Counted from the stretch's first letter, positions 13,964 through 24,984 are shown. The stretch is 64,000 nt of DNA from Viola odorata (GCA_963691705.1 OY829539.1:63586327-63650326); one strand, 5' to 3'. A program made the numbers and translations. Notes: a model not told the origin generated them from the letters alone.

Positions 13964-14359
13964 AGTGGTAGCGGAGCCAATGGTTCGGTTGGGCCTGTGC
14001 GATGGACTTTGACCGGAGCCAGGTTCGATGAGTTAGCGGAGCTTATGGTTCAATTGGACATGCGGAGCTGAAGGTCCGATTGGGCCTATGAGATGGGCTT
14101 TGATCGGAACCGAAGGTTCGGCTGGGCCTGCATAATGGGCTTTGATGTGGGTGACACACTATAAATCTCCGGGTCGAGCTTGAAAAAGTATGATGGATCT
14201 CCTGTCCGAATAAAAAGAGTACGGTGGTGAATCTCCAGGTCGAGTTGTTCGAGGGGGGGATTGTTGGGCCCTAGTGGTGGGCTTGGTGGTACTTCATTCG
14301 AGGGGGAGATTGGTGAGCTTTGGTTGTGAGCTCTGTGGTACTTTGTTCGAGGGGGAGAT
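13964..14359 (+). other. Internal domain 2
   Basis: Same 396-bp length and content as internal domain 1, differing by a few substitutions. It has the primer-binding-like site at its left end and the triple purine tract at its right end. Confidence 0.75.
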
Positions 14360-15460
14360 TGTTGAGGTGTGCGAACCAAAGTCCCACATCTAAAAGAAAT
14401 AATTAATGTAATGCTGTAAAATTGGACTTGTGTTGTCCAAGTTTGAAAAAGGAAAACTGGAAGTATGTAGATTGGTATCCTAATTTCTACATTGCCACCG
14501 TGGAAGGTTCTAGAAGGATCAAGAAGAGCCTAGCACATATTGGAGACATGTGTGGAACTTTCCGGAAGGGCCTAGAGAAGTCTAGGCATTATGGGGAACG
14601 ATCTAGAAGACTCCGGAAGGATCAAGAGAACTCTACCCTAAGTAGAGAATGGCCTAGAGAGTTCCAGAAACTTCTAGAGGAGTCTAGCACATTATGAAGC
14701 TGAGAAGAATCTAGAGGGATCCGGAAGCTTCTAGAGGAGTCTAGCACATTATGGAGATGTGAAGAGCCTTCCGAAAGAATTCTAGATACAACATGACATA
14801 AGCAATGACGTCATCCAAGGAGCTTTCTATAATGTGCTAGATGTGTAGCGAATTCTAGATACTCAATCTCCACCATTGATTGGGAGTAGGTGGGAAACGA
14901 TCCTAACCGTCCGTTGAGGAGGTGATTGTCTATAAATAGGCATTGCATGGAATTAATTCATTCAATCAATTCCATTGTAACCAAGTGCAATTGGAAAGGG
15001 ATCGGAATTGCAAGGTGCAATTTATCATTTGCAAAGATGTAGCAAATGAGGGAGAAAAATATGAGAGGAAGGGTGAGAATTGCAAGAGAGAAAAATAGTA
15101 AAGTTGATGGATTGATTCCATACTTTGTACGAGTGTATTCCAAATATTGTTTTACCTCTTTGTAGTTACGGCTTTGTGTTAAGTTGTAAATTGAGTAATT
15201 ACTCTGGTGAGGTCCTTTGGGTATATTTGGGATTTGGGTTTGAAAGACAACCTAGTGTATTATTTTTCTTCCTGGTTAATAAAATTCTCATATCTGTCCC
15301 GTGATTTTTCCTCATTTGAGGTTTTCCACGTAAATTTCCGGTGTCGTGTATTTCTTTTATTTTTTTATTCGATCCAAAGTGGGAAATTTTTCCCAACAAG
15401 TGGTAGCGGAGCAAGTGGAAGATTTTTCCCAATAGCAAGTGGGAGTTTTTTTTCCCAACA
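14360..15460 (+). repeat. LTR 3 of the array
   Basis: 1101 bp. Heat-shock elements are at 14503-14515 (spacer changed to ta), 14555-14567 and 14662-14674 (TTCcaGAAacTTC). TATA box at 14931-14938. The 3' end TTTTTTTTCCCAACA joins the target duplication as CAACAG|ATTACT, which resembles a splice acceptor. Confidence 0.92.
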
Positions 15461-18091
15461 GATTACTACTCCACCTGGCTTGTATGTACCCTACTACATC
15501 CTGTCCATTCATTACCCTGAAGTTTTAATCATGTGGTTGTTAATGGATTTCTATTCCAGGTACCTTCTTTCACTTGCGTATGTTAAAACGGTGTCGTTTC
15601 TGTCTCCAGTCTGTTCGACTGCAGTTCTTCGCTCTGTGAATGGAGTGTTAGCTGTATTGTGTAGCGTGATTGTTTTTGAGATCATTCGGCATTTGAGACC
15701 GGGTATTGATGAAAGGAGAGCTACGGTTTTCACTGTAGTGCTGGCTCTGTATCCACTCCATTGGTTCTTCAGTTTTCTTTACTATACGGATGCCGGGTCA
15801 CTTATGTTGGTACTGGCTACGTATCTTGCTTGCTTGAAGAGGAAATACTACTCTAGTGCACTGGTAATTTAGTTAACTCAGTTTTGTGATGCTAGTTTTC
15901 TAGGATCAGTTGATACATTGTATAGTAGCTGTATGCGTTTGCTGGTGATTATATTTTCTTTTGAGAAGAGGGAATGCTGAATTAAGTTGTTGATTGCTCT
16001 TCATTTTATGGTTGTAGATTCCTATTTATAGTTAGAATTCAGGTTTATTACCTGGAACAAGTGGAATAATTTGATCTTTATATGTCATTGGTGGTCTCTT
16101 TCGTAGTTGCATGTTTTTCTTCTCAGCTTTTGTGTAAGATAAGTTAATTTATATGTAGCTCCTGTGATACCTTGATTATAAACAATGGAGGCCAAAGAAT
16201 TGGAAGATGTAAACAAAAAATCCAACTAGCTAGGGACTTAAAATTAGGAAGACAAACCTATTAGAACTTAAGTTTGAAGATGAAAATTTATAATCACCAT
16301 CTTATTCATTTCGATAGTTTACATCTGGAGATCTTGTATGGAAGGTTTCAACATCACTTGTGTCTTTTAATTTTTCATGCGAGTGTTTATTATTTTCAGT
16401 TTGTTTTTACACAGCTTGGGGCCTTTGCAGTTTTGATGCGCCAAACAAACGCTATATGGATGCTTTTTGTTGCATGCACTAGTATCTTAGATACAATTTT
16501 GGCTCATCAAAAAGGGAATGTGAAAACAGATGTCTCAAACCTATCAATTAAGACAACTGGCCAGTTAAATTTCAACAGTCGTGTTGCGACAAGGTCAAAC
16601 ATTAGAAGACGAAAGGTCAATGCTAATACAGAGAGCACTGAACATCCTGTGATCTGCCAAAATGTCTCTTCAATGACCCAATCACAAGGTTTTGTTCTGC
16701 AGATTCAATTTGTTTGTTAAGAAGTTAATAATTAGTAAATTTCTGCCACCATGTATACCTTCCTACTCAAACACTTAGTATTTCTGTTAGTACAATGCTT
16801 ATGTTATGCAGTATTGGCTGTGTATTGCAGGTTTGTTTGATGAGCTTCAAGGTATAATTTTGACAGCATGGCATATGAAATGGGAACTTCTTTTCTCCTT
16901 CAGCCCCTTTTTCATGGTATTCACGACATTTGTCGCCTTTGTGTGTTGGAATGGGAGTGTAGTGCTCGGTACTGTTCAAATCATCACTAGCAGGTAGCAG
17001 CTTTAAATTGTAAGTGCTGGTTTCTTACTGTTCTCCTGATTTTGCAGGTGCAAAAGAAGCTCATGCAGTTTCTCCACATTTTGCACAGATAATGTATTTT
17101 AGTCTGGTTTGTTCTCTGGCATCGGCTCCTCTCCATTTCTCTCTAGGGCAAGGTGCTGATATGTTGCAGTCCCTCTGGAGAAACAAGGCCTGTTGTTTTT
17201 TGCAATGGCTTATAGCCCTCACTGCTGGTTTCCTCTCTGTACACTTTTTCAGGTAACTTCAGATTCGTCATTTCCTTCTCTCTTTTTTTCCTTTTTTGGT
17301 GAATTTGCTTCAGATTGTTCTAGAGCAATATTGTCTTTCTATGTATGGAATAGGATCTCATTCAATCAGACTTGTTCTTATTGGCTCAGATGTATTTTAA
17401 TTAACAAGATCTAATAATTGCTCAAGTTTCACTCTTCTTTTTTTCCCTTCCAACCTATGGTGCCTGTTTGTGCTTATGTTCATTCAGTCTGTAGTACGGT
17501 AGTCTAAGTCGTCACTTCAAATATCTTCAAAATAATCCGTCTTACGTGCCCTACTCTGTCATTGTTTCATGATGTAACTGATTGCTCTTGCATTGCAGCA
17601 TTGCTCATCCCTATCTTCTCGCTGACAATCGGCATTATACTTTTTATCTGTGGCGGAAGTTCATCAAAGCTCACTGGTTGATGAAGTACCTTTTAGTCCC
17701 ACTTTATGTTTATTCATGGTTTTCCATCTTCAGGATTTTGGGTCAGTACAGTACTAGATTTATTCACTATGTAACCTTTAATTTTATTATTCTCTTAGCC
17801 AATCAGTTGATCTCAGTGTCTTTGTTGGCAGGGAAAGCTCGTTCGAAAATCTGGATTTTGGCATATTTCTTAGCTACAGCAGCAGTTCTCGTCCCTGCAC
17901 CGCTGGTTGAGTTCAGATACTATACTATACCATTCTATTTCTTGATGCTTCATTCTCATATCGACGATTACCGAAGTTGGGTCCTTATGGGACTCGTGTA
18001 TACTGTAATCAACGGCTTCACGATGATGATGTTCTTGTTTAGACCGTTCCATTGGAGCCATGAACCCGGCGTCCAGAGGTTTATTTGGTAG

Positions 18092-18504
18092 GTAGATTAT
18101 TTCTTGAAAAATCAACATCTACTTAGAGAGAGAATTTGCCAAAATTAGTCTACCGGTAAAAGGTTTGGAGATCTGCTGGCAACATTCATGTTCTGTTCCT
18201 CTCTGCTGTCTCAAAATGTTTCATTTGCAATTGTATGCGATTAAGGCAGCTTCATGGCCTGGCAATATCTGCGCCAGTGAATCAATTAGTAAGAAGGGCA
18301 GGTAGTTGGCGAGAGTAGCAAAAACCATCATTATCATCACAACATATTCTTAATTTTTTCAAATGAATTTCAAAGACTTGGCAAGCGTAGTGACGGGATC
18401 CCAAAAGAGCTTTGTCCAAAATGTCAGGTCTATTGGTGCGATCTCTACAAGCAGCTGATTGGGAGCTATATCATCACTCACTGATCAGTAGCACTATTAA
18501 CATA
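18092..18504. other. ALG10 3' flank
   Basis: AT-rich 3' UTR and intergenic sequence. No gene, RNA or repeat recognised before the MITE. Confidence 0.4.
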
Positions 18505-18736
18505 CTCCCTCCGTCCCAAATTAACTGACGCTTTAACTTTTGGCACGCATATTAAGAAAGTCGAATGACTCACTATTTAAAACAATTTTACCCCGAATTT
18601 TTTCTCGTACGTACATTAAGGATTAACGTACGTTCGAAAAAAAGTACGGAATTTTTTTGTTTCAAATAGTGAGTCATCCGGCCTCCTTAATATGCGCGTT
18701 AAAAGTCAAAGCGTAGTTAATTTGGGACGGAGGGAG
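18505..18736. mobile_element. Stowaway-like MITE
   Basis: 232 bp with terminal inverted repeats CTCCCTCCGTCCCAAATTAA and its complement at the right end, flanked by TA on both sides (18503-18504, 18737-18738). The interior is also a fold-back: ATAGTGAGTCAT pairs with ATGACTCACTAT. This is the Tc1/mariner-derived Stowaway type and has no coding capacity. Confidence 0.93.
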
Positions 18737-18879
18737 TATGATTTATGAATAAATAAACAGTACTCCCTACTTATTATTAATGTTGAATAAATAAACACAA
18801 ATAACCGCGCTACCATCATCCTTACATATTAACTATAACTATATATATATATTTTTTTTAAAAATAAGATAGCGAATTT

Positions 18880-19270
18880 GATTAATTCACGTCTGCAAGT
18901 AGAAAAAGGCACGATCGTCTCGGGGTATTCCCCTACCCAAATATTTTCTAAACCGGAAATCAAAACCATTTGGCTTAACTCATGTTCTGGAACATTCATG
19001 GTCCTTTTTGTGTGCGAGCAATTGCGGAACGTAGACGCTAGTCGTGCCACTTCCTCCAGCACCAAGCCCGTATAGTTTAAAGGGAAATCTCCGTTACGTA
19101 GGCAATCCGACTCAATGATGATCCTTTCACACCTCCATTGCCTGGATTGCGTAATAGCATCTCGTAACGCCAGAGCCTTTTGTTGGTGTATCATCCTCTG
19201 AAGGAGGAATGTCGTAAATGTGACATTTGTTAGCAAGTGTAAATTCCTTTTGGTTATTAGGCTGACACCG
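18880..19270 (-). pseudogene. RNase H-like (RVT_3) fragment of a LINE-type element or domesticated derivative
   Basis: On the minus strand a frame reads ALALRDAITQSRQW then IIIESDCLR, the pattern of plant RVT_3 RNase H-like domains (E..AL..A...A followed by ii.ESD). Further on, a degenerate ...STFRNCSHTKRTMN fits the later v.R..N part. Start, end and catalytic context are incomplete, so it is probably a dead fragment. Confidence 0.6.
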
Positions 19271-19838
19271 GTGTAAATGTCTAACTTAACTTTCAAAAAT
19301 ACATTTCTTATAATTTTATTTGAACATTACTGTGACAAGGGAATTTACAAAGCATATCATCAGCATAAAATCTTTTAAATTTTCTTTTGTAATTGCAACT
19401 ATAAAAAATCTCTTAGCCTATGTATGAGAATAAGGATTAGAGTGGAAAGGAAAGAAAAGGAAAGGAAATTTTTAAAATTTTTTCTTATATGGGAAAAAAA
19501 AGTGCAAGAGAATCAAAGGAAATACAACAGAATACGTAGGAAATAAATTGTAAAAATTTCCTTCCGAACCCATAAATGGGAGGAAAAAGGAAGGAATTAA
19601 AGGGAAATAAAAAATTATTCCATTATTATCCCCGTAGGTTTTCACGTTTTTTTATTACAGAGTTTTCTTTTATTGGTTCCCTCTTCATATTAAACAAACG
19701 CTTTCTCTTCTTCGTTCTCTCCATATTGAACAAACGGTAACATAGCTTGTACTTCATTGATGCTTGCTTACAATTCTAAATAACAAAATCTGATCCATGA
19801 TGGTATATCTGGCTTCATATGATGGGATGCGCTTATGA
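19271..19838. other. AT-rich spacer
   Basis: Purine-rich GGAAAGGAAAG tracts around 19440-19620, possibly a degenerate repeat. No gene recognised before the DHQ synthase fragment. Confidence 0.35.
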
Positions 19839-20265
19839 TAGTGTTGATAAGGCAATTGAGTCCAGGTTAGATAGGCGAGTTACATTTGTTGCCCTGGGAG
19901 GTGGTGTGATTGGTGATATGTGTGGATTTGCTGCCTCAACTTTTCTTCGTGGTGTCAACTTCATTCAAATTCCTACAACTGTTATGGCACAGGTCTGTTT
20001 GTATGTTTAAATTAATTTGTCTTGAATGAATGTGCTATGAAAGCTGTAGGGGGTAAAACTGGGATAAACCACCCGCTTGGAAAGAACATGATTGGAGCAT
20101 TTTACCAGCCGCAATGTGTGTTGATAGATACTGATACACTGAGTACATTGCCGGAAAGGGAGCTGGCATCAGGTTTTGCCGAGGTCATAAAGTATGGACT
20201 TATTAGAGATGCCAATTTTTTCAAGTGGCAGGAGGAGAATATGCAGGCATTGATGGAAAGGTATT
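19839..20265 (+). pseudogene. Partial 3-dehydroquinate synthase (shikimate pathway) gene fragment
   Basis: Two exon-like blocks resemble DHQ synthase. Block one, about 19839-19992, reads [45 protein letters not shown] and ends at a GT donor. Block two, about 20046-20264, reads [40 protein letters not shown] and ends AG|GTATTA. The family's segment between these blocks (Asp-Ser-Ser before VGGKTG) is missing and only about 55 bp separate them, so a deletion removed an acceptor and the exon start. Earlier and later exons are absent: about 125 of the expected 400-plus residues. It is derived from genomic DNA rather than mRNA, because intron edges survive. Non-functional. Confidence 0.85.
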
Positions 20266-20542
20266 AAGAGTTGCGGTCAAGTCACATTCTTTAAAAACTC
20301 TTAAATTTTAAGGGTCAAATTCTTGTAATTTCTTCTAATAGTGGATGCGAGTCAAATAGCTACTTGTGATGGAACCCAGAATACTCTTTTGTTTTAAGCC
20401 CCTTCCACATTGTGTTGAGTTACTGAAAACAAAGAACACAATTTTGTACTTAATATGATGTTCATAGTCATGGATAGTAATTTGTTATAGGGCAACAAAA
20501 TCTTATCCATGAAAGACATTAAATTGCTGTTTGGGAGTGTGG

Positions 20543-20574
20543 TTCTACTTGGGAAATGACTTTCCCAAGTAGAA
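20543..20574. repeat. Perfect 14-bp inverted repeat (hairpin)
   Basis: TTCTACTTGGGAAA, loop TGAC, TTTCCCAAGTAGAA. Every base pairs. It lies in repeat-like sequence with GTTTGG motifs on both sides and may be the folded end of a MITE. Confidence 0.8.
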
Positions 20575-20639
20575 AATCAGGAAATAGGTGTTTGGTAACC
20601 CCTGGTTCCTTAAGAAGCCCAGTAGAAAATCAACGAAAA

Positions 20640-22891
20640 TCAGCATGTTGGGTCACTGAAGCAAATGGCTCCAGGGGTGGAAATGCATTTTGAGCTGGAC
20701 ACGGGAAGGAGATCACAATTATTTTTGGACAAAAATATCCAGCCAATTTCTTTTGATTTACAATAAAACCTGGTATATTATGTTCTTCTACCCCAATCTC
20801 ATCGCATTTTCGTCTGACCCTCAAGAAATCCACTCTCCCTACCAACGAAAACCCTAAAGAACCTGCATCTCCTGCCTCCTCCTTCTTCGCTTTCTCCCAG
20901 CAGCTCGTCAAAATTTTCTTCACCTGCGCATGGGATAGATATCCCTCCTTATATGCGTATATAAGGATCAAAGTTTGGATGCGTAAAACAAGGATAAAAG
21001 TTTCACATGGCATCTATTGAAGTGGAAGTAGCTCTTTCTCACACCGCTCTTCTTCTTCTCCTCCTCTGCTAACCCTAGCCACGCTGCCCAATTTCATCTT
21101 CTCCACCAGGTATACTCTCTGAGTTCGCTCCTCTTTGAGTTACAGTAATTTTTGGTGATTGATGGTATGTGCTTGTGCTTGTGCCTGTACTTGCGTTTGC
21201 GTTTAAACGGGAATTGATGGTGATACATATGCATTGATGGTGATTTTCTACCCCGAAAATTATTGTTATTATAAAATACCTGAGCTTCTTTCAATATGCG
21301 AATCTGGCAAAAACATTTTCTCTTAGATTTTCCTCGTCAAATGTGGTCACTCTAAGATACAGCGAGTTGATAGGATTTAGGTAGTGTCTTTTAGCTGAAG
21401 GTGGTGACTGCCTTTTTTTTTAATATTGTAACAGAGTATCCACCAGTTCAATGGAAAGTGATTTTCATGTCTTTTGCTATATTGAGAAAAGGGTGGGAGT
21501 TTTCTCTGCATACTTCTCTTAAGTAGCCACTACAATTTTTACTTAATTATGGATTCAGGTTTATGCTTTTGTCTATTAGTTTAGTTTAGTTTCTGGACTT
21601 GTACAATATCCTGCCTAACCTGGTCACCTTTACTGCTGATTTGATTCAGAGGACTTGCCGTTTGAATTTTGAGCTCTGGAATTTGCTTTGGAAATAACTT
21701 GCATCTCTCTTGATACACAGGTGAAGATTGATTATGTAAATCTTTATTTTCCTGTTTGATTTTCATGTTCTTTTTTTATTGATATGTGAAGATTGATTAT
21801 GTAAATTGAAAAAGAACAAAGCTTGTAGTCATTCTAGTCTTAAAGTCTGGTTCATTGAGCCGTTTCACTTATATGATGAACTCTTAATTTGGATCTGATT
21901 TTGAGAAAGTTTACATGACAAAATCACATGACTTCAGTTTTTTTTCTGCTTCTTCATTGGTGAGTTTAGATGATATCAGGACTGTTTGGAGTTGTATGTA
22001 GGTCACTAGGTCAGTGGATTCTTGTACTGTTTAGAGGTTCTTCTAGCTGTGATCTTATTTCTATCTGCAGATATATATATTTTTTCCTTTTCTGGTCTGC
22101 TATATAAAGTGTAATCCTTTTGATTTATATGCTCTTAGCTTACTGTGTCTTAGATTCTTCAATGGGGTATGTTTCGATGGAAGTATGACTTTCATGGTTT
22201 GTTTCTCCTAATTCTTGCTATTCTCTTTGTTTCAATGAAACTGTTGGATGCTGGATATTTATGTAAAGCTTAGATACGTTTCAGGTTAAAGAGAAGCATA
22301 GTTGGTTAGAATCTGGTTGTCTGATAAAAGGGCCGTAGGCATTATTACCATCTCACTGTTTTCTTTAGTGTTCTTTGCGTGTTTCTTTTGCTTGTTAAGT
22401 TTTTGGGTTGTGAAGTTTTTCCTCCATTTGGGCTGGTTTGGATCCCTCCATTGTTATGGTAACTGGTAAGATAAAGTTTGGTTCTTTGCCTTTTTTTTAT
22501 ATTAATTAATTGTTGCTTCAAGATTGCTTCTTTTCTATTTTCTTTTTGTTTTTCTAGTCACTTTCTGGGTGAATTTTTGTTAGTACAATATGGATACTAG
22601 TGCTTCCCCTATTTGGTAATTGTCTTTTCTCTATTTTCCGAGCCTTTTCTCTGTGGCTTGGTTCCTCAATCATAAAGAGGAGGCTGTGTGATGTTGTGGG
22701 CTGGTTTTCTGGGCTGCTTTCGTGTTTGTTTTCGTGCTTTTTCCTTGCTTTTGTCGTCTGCTAGCTTGATGTAATTCTGGTGTTTTAGCTGCTGTTTTCT
22801 GTCAGCAGCTCGTGTTCTGGGCTGTCATGCTCTTCATGACCTTTGATTAATAATAACTCCTCTGCTTATTAAAAAAATAATACTAACTCAG
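20640..22891. other. No supported gene; intron-like T-rich sequence
   Basis: Around 20850-21115 the sequence looks like a plant 5' leader (TCTTCTTCTTCTCC tracts, two AACCCTA motifs, a possible donor at CACCAG|GTATAC). It is followed by 1.7 kb of T-rich, intron-like DNA. I could not read a protein of any known family in it. Confidence 0.3.
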
Positions 22892-23344
22892 TTCAATCGG
22901 AAAGGAACAACAGCTTATGCATCTAATGCCAATTTTGCAGATTATCTACTAACTCATAGTTCAACAACCTTCTCTACATTATCTGTTATTGGTCAAGAAG
23001 GGCATGTTCCTTACCGCGCACACAGCTTGAATTTGGTAGACCCTTTTCAGTTTTCTGCTGCTGCTGCTGACATCAAGCCTAGCTTTGAATTCATTGGCAT
23101 CAAGCCTGCATTGAACAGTCACTTGATTTCGTCTTCTCAAGTGGGATCGATTGTCTCGGATTCATCCTCGCTTCACATGGATAACAAATGCAATGTTGTT
23201 GGACTGGAAGAGGCAACAGCTGGGATGTTCATGTGTGACGAAGGATTCTTTGCTTATGATGATTTTGTCAACAGCAGCTTAATGTGTCAAGAAAGAGCAA
23301 ATGAAGTTGGTTCAAATTGCTTTAACCCCTGCATTTTTAGCTGA
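22892..23344 (+). CDS. Unrecognised terminal-exon-like reading frame
   Basis: After an AG at 22890-22891 a frame stays open for 150 codons to TGA at 23342-23344. It reads ADYLLTHSSTTFSTLSVIGQ, then SAAAADIKPSFEFIGIKP, and ends SNCFNPCIFS. Composition is protein-like (low repeat content, acidic middle, DEGFFAYDDFV), but I do not recognise the family and no in-frame ATG opens it, so it would be a last exon or a gene remnant. Upstream exons were not found. Confidence 0.3.
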   Translation, partial: FNRKGTTAYASNANFADYLLTHSSTTFSTLSVIGQEGHVPYRAHSLNLVDPFQFSAAAADIKPSFEFIGIKPALNSHLISSSQVGSIVSDSSSLHMDNKCNVVGLEEATAGMFMCDEGFFAYDDFVNSSLMCQERANEVGSNCFNPCIFS

Positions 23345-24189
23345 TTTTGGTATTGAGTCAGAAGGAATGATATCATTTTGGTGCGACTGATCAACTAATG
23401 TCAGTAAAGGTCCAAAAGGAGATAAGAGATTAGAGACAATTATATAGTTAGCTAGATGTTTGGGTTTTGTGGTTCTGATGAGATTTATGATAGCATCAGC
23501 CTTTCTTAATTACGAGTATAAATTAGACTTAGTAGATGCTAGACTTAGGTCAAGTTTATGTTATATTCTCTGATTTGGATTCTTTCTTTATGAATCGGAC
23601 AGGAACATATAAAGGTAGCTAGTGACCTTTTTATTATCAACAATGTTATTTTTTCCCGATCTCTTTGAATATCTTGTTTGCCGTTTTGGCTTGAGATGAT
23701 TTCGGTATTACTAGACTTTTATGCTATATATTTGCTTAGGTGTCAAAGCATGCCTTATTCTATAAAAAAGAATACACTGATAAAAATACAAGAAATTATT
23801 CTATAAAAGAAAGAAAGAAATAATGAGTATGTACCTAGATCGCAAAACTTGATTGAAGAAAAATTACGATTGGTTGATAATCAAAGAGTAGTTTAATTAA
23901 TAATTATATAATAATTATAATCTAACAATTGTTTTGATTATTATAAAAACTAAAAAATACGAAATATGCAAGTTATTCATGTAATTCCAAAAAAATTTAT
24001 TTTTCTATTATATCAGATAAATATCTTTTATTTATTTATGGTATTAATAACTTAATTTTTTTATGGTATTAATAAGTTTTAATTTTTTTATGATTTAAAT
24101 AAGTTTAATTTTTTTATGATATTAGATAAATATTACGTGATAAATGTTAGATTATAAATAAATTGATTAAAAACATATATAAAAATACT
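23345..24189. other. AT-rich spacer
   Basis: Very AT-rich from 23760 on, with short TATTAATAAGTTTAATTTTTT-like repeats at 24040-24130. No gene. Confidence 0.4.
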
Positions 24190-24424
24190 AAAAAAATTAA
24201 TTATAACACTTGAAATGAGTTATGCCCTTTATGGTCATTTTACATTCCAACCATAGTTTTAAAAGTTGTTTTACCAAACAGCATAAACAACTTCTGATTT
24301 TCCCACAGAACTTTTAACAAATATTTACCAAACAGCTTACTCCTTTTCCAGTTAGTCATTTTCAAACAGAACTTCTTCCCACAGAACTTTTCCAACTAGA
24401 ATCGGAACGCCAAACAGACCCTAA
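24190..24424 (-). repeat. TIR-like end of a repeat family (copy 1)
   Basis: The reverse complement begins GGGTCTGTTTGGCGTTCCG and shares a long diverged stretch with 41409-41620: CTGTTTGGTAAA, TTCTGTGGGAAA, AGAAGTTGTTT, ACTATGGTT and ATAAAGGGCAT occur in the same order. GGGTCTGTTTGG followed by TAA at the edge suggests a PIF/Harbinger-type or similar TIR element. The other terminus was not identified. Confidence 0.55.
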
Positions 24425-24984
24425 CTGTTATTCAAGTCATTTGTCAAATAATTCATGCACTACATATTAAATATAGAAGTTATAGGCGATGAGTTGTAAC
24501 TCCATCAATTTTAGAACAACGGAGAAAAAAAATGATGTAATGAGGTCTGTTGACAAAAAAGTACAAAATAGAATTACTCACTTTCAATCTAACTGAATAT
24601 AACTAATAATTTATTATAAGGATAAAGTGGTAAAAATAACTAAATTTTTTTCTTTTTTATCCATGTTGTCCTACGTAAATATTAAAATTTTATTCTTTTT
24701 CCTTTGATGCAGCCATATAAAAAAAAAAAAAAATCTCTCCTTTCTTTTCTTTTCTCTCATTAAATTTTTTCTTTTTCTCAGTCGTGCACTTTAGTTCCCA
24801 TGTTTTAGCTTCATGTTTCTTTGAGATTGATTTTATTCTCTCTCTCTCATCTTCTAAATAAAATTGCAAATTTAAAATAAAAGATGGATAAGATGAGGTA
24901 AGAATGAACTTTCATTAAGAAGGAATTCAATCTCATCCATTCCACCTTTGACTTTGCAGTAGCCAGTGATTCCGGCGAATATAG
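24425..24984 (+). promoter_or_regulatory. Upstream region of the acyl-activating enzyme gene
   Basis: AT-rich, with an A13 run at 24720 and CTCTCTCTCT near 24840 in the probable 5' leader. No specific element is assigned with confidence. Confidence 0.3.

Larger units (their letters stand above)
11364..15460 (+). mobile_element. Non-autonomous LTR retrotransposon array (LTR-int-LTR-int-LTR) in ALG10
   Basis: Three near-identical direct repeats of about 1.1 kb begin TGTTG (TTTTG in the first, one change) and end CAACA, separated by two 396-bp internal segments. The whole is flanked by the 5-bp direct repeat GATTA (11359-11363 and 15461-15465), the target duplication expected of an LTR element. 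An element-sense primer-binding-like site follows LTRs 1 and 2, and a purine tract precedes LTRs 2 and 3, so the element lies in the same orientation as ALG10. No gag, protease, RT or integrase can be read, hence non-autonomous. Three LTRs with two internal domains suggest either unequal recombination between LTRs or integration of a concatemer. Confidence 0.93.
11121..18091 (+). pseudogene. ALG10: ALG10 alpha-1,2-glucosyltransferase gene, exon 2 split by an LTR array
   Basis: ALG10 adds the third, terminal glucose to the ER lipid-linked oligosaccharide from dolichol-phosphate-glucose; it is a multi-spanning GT-C protein. Exons: 11121-11210, 11291-11363 plus 15466-15481 (one exon cut by the insertion), 15560-15863, 16415-16688, 16831-16968, 17048-17252, 17599-17741 and 17832-18091. 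Leaving out the insert and one copy of its 5-bp target duplication, these sum to 501 codons, the usual family size, with no other lesion seen. Recognisable parts are DEIFHIPQAQQYCNGDF with the GT-C acidic first-loop motif, ALYPLHWFFSFLYYTD, MRQTNAIWMLFVA, LLADNRHYTFYLWRK, EFRYYTIPF and the terminal GVQRFIW. Intron 17742-17831 is 90 nt and open in frame. Read straight through, the insertion brings stops soon after Met53, so normal product should be lost from this allele unless the insert is spliced out. Confidence 0.9.

Noticed and set aside
20630..21013. 127-codon minus-strand frame
   Set aside because: Antisense to leader-like and intron-like sequence, no family resemblance, biased composition explained by CT-rich DNA.
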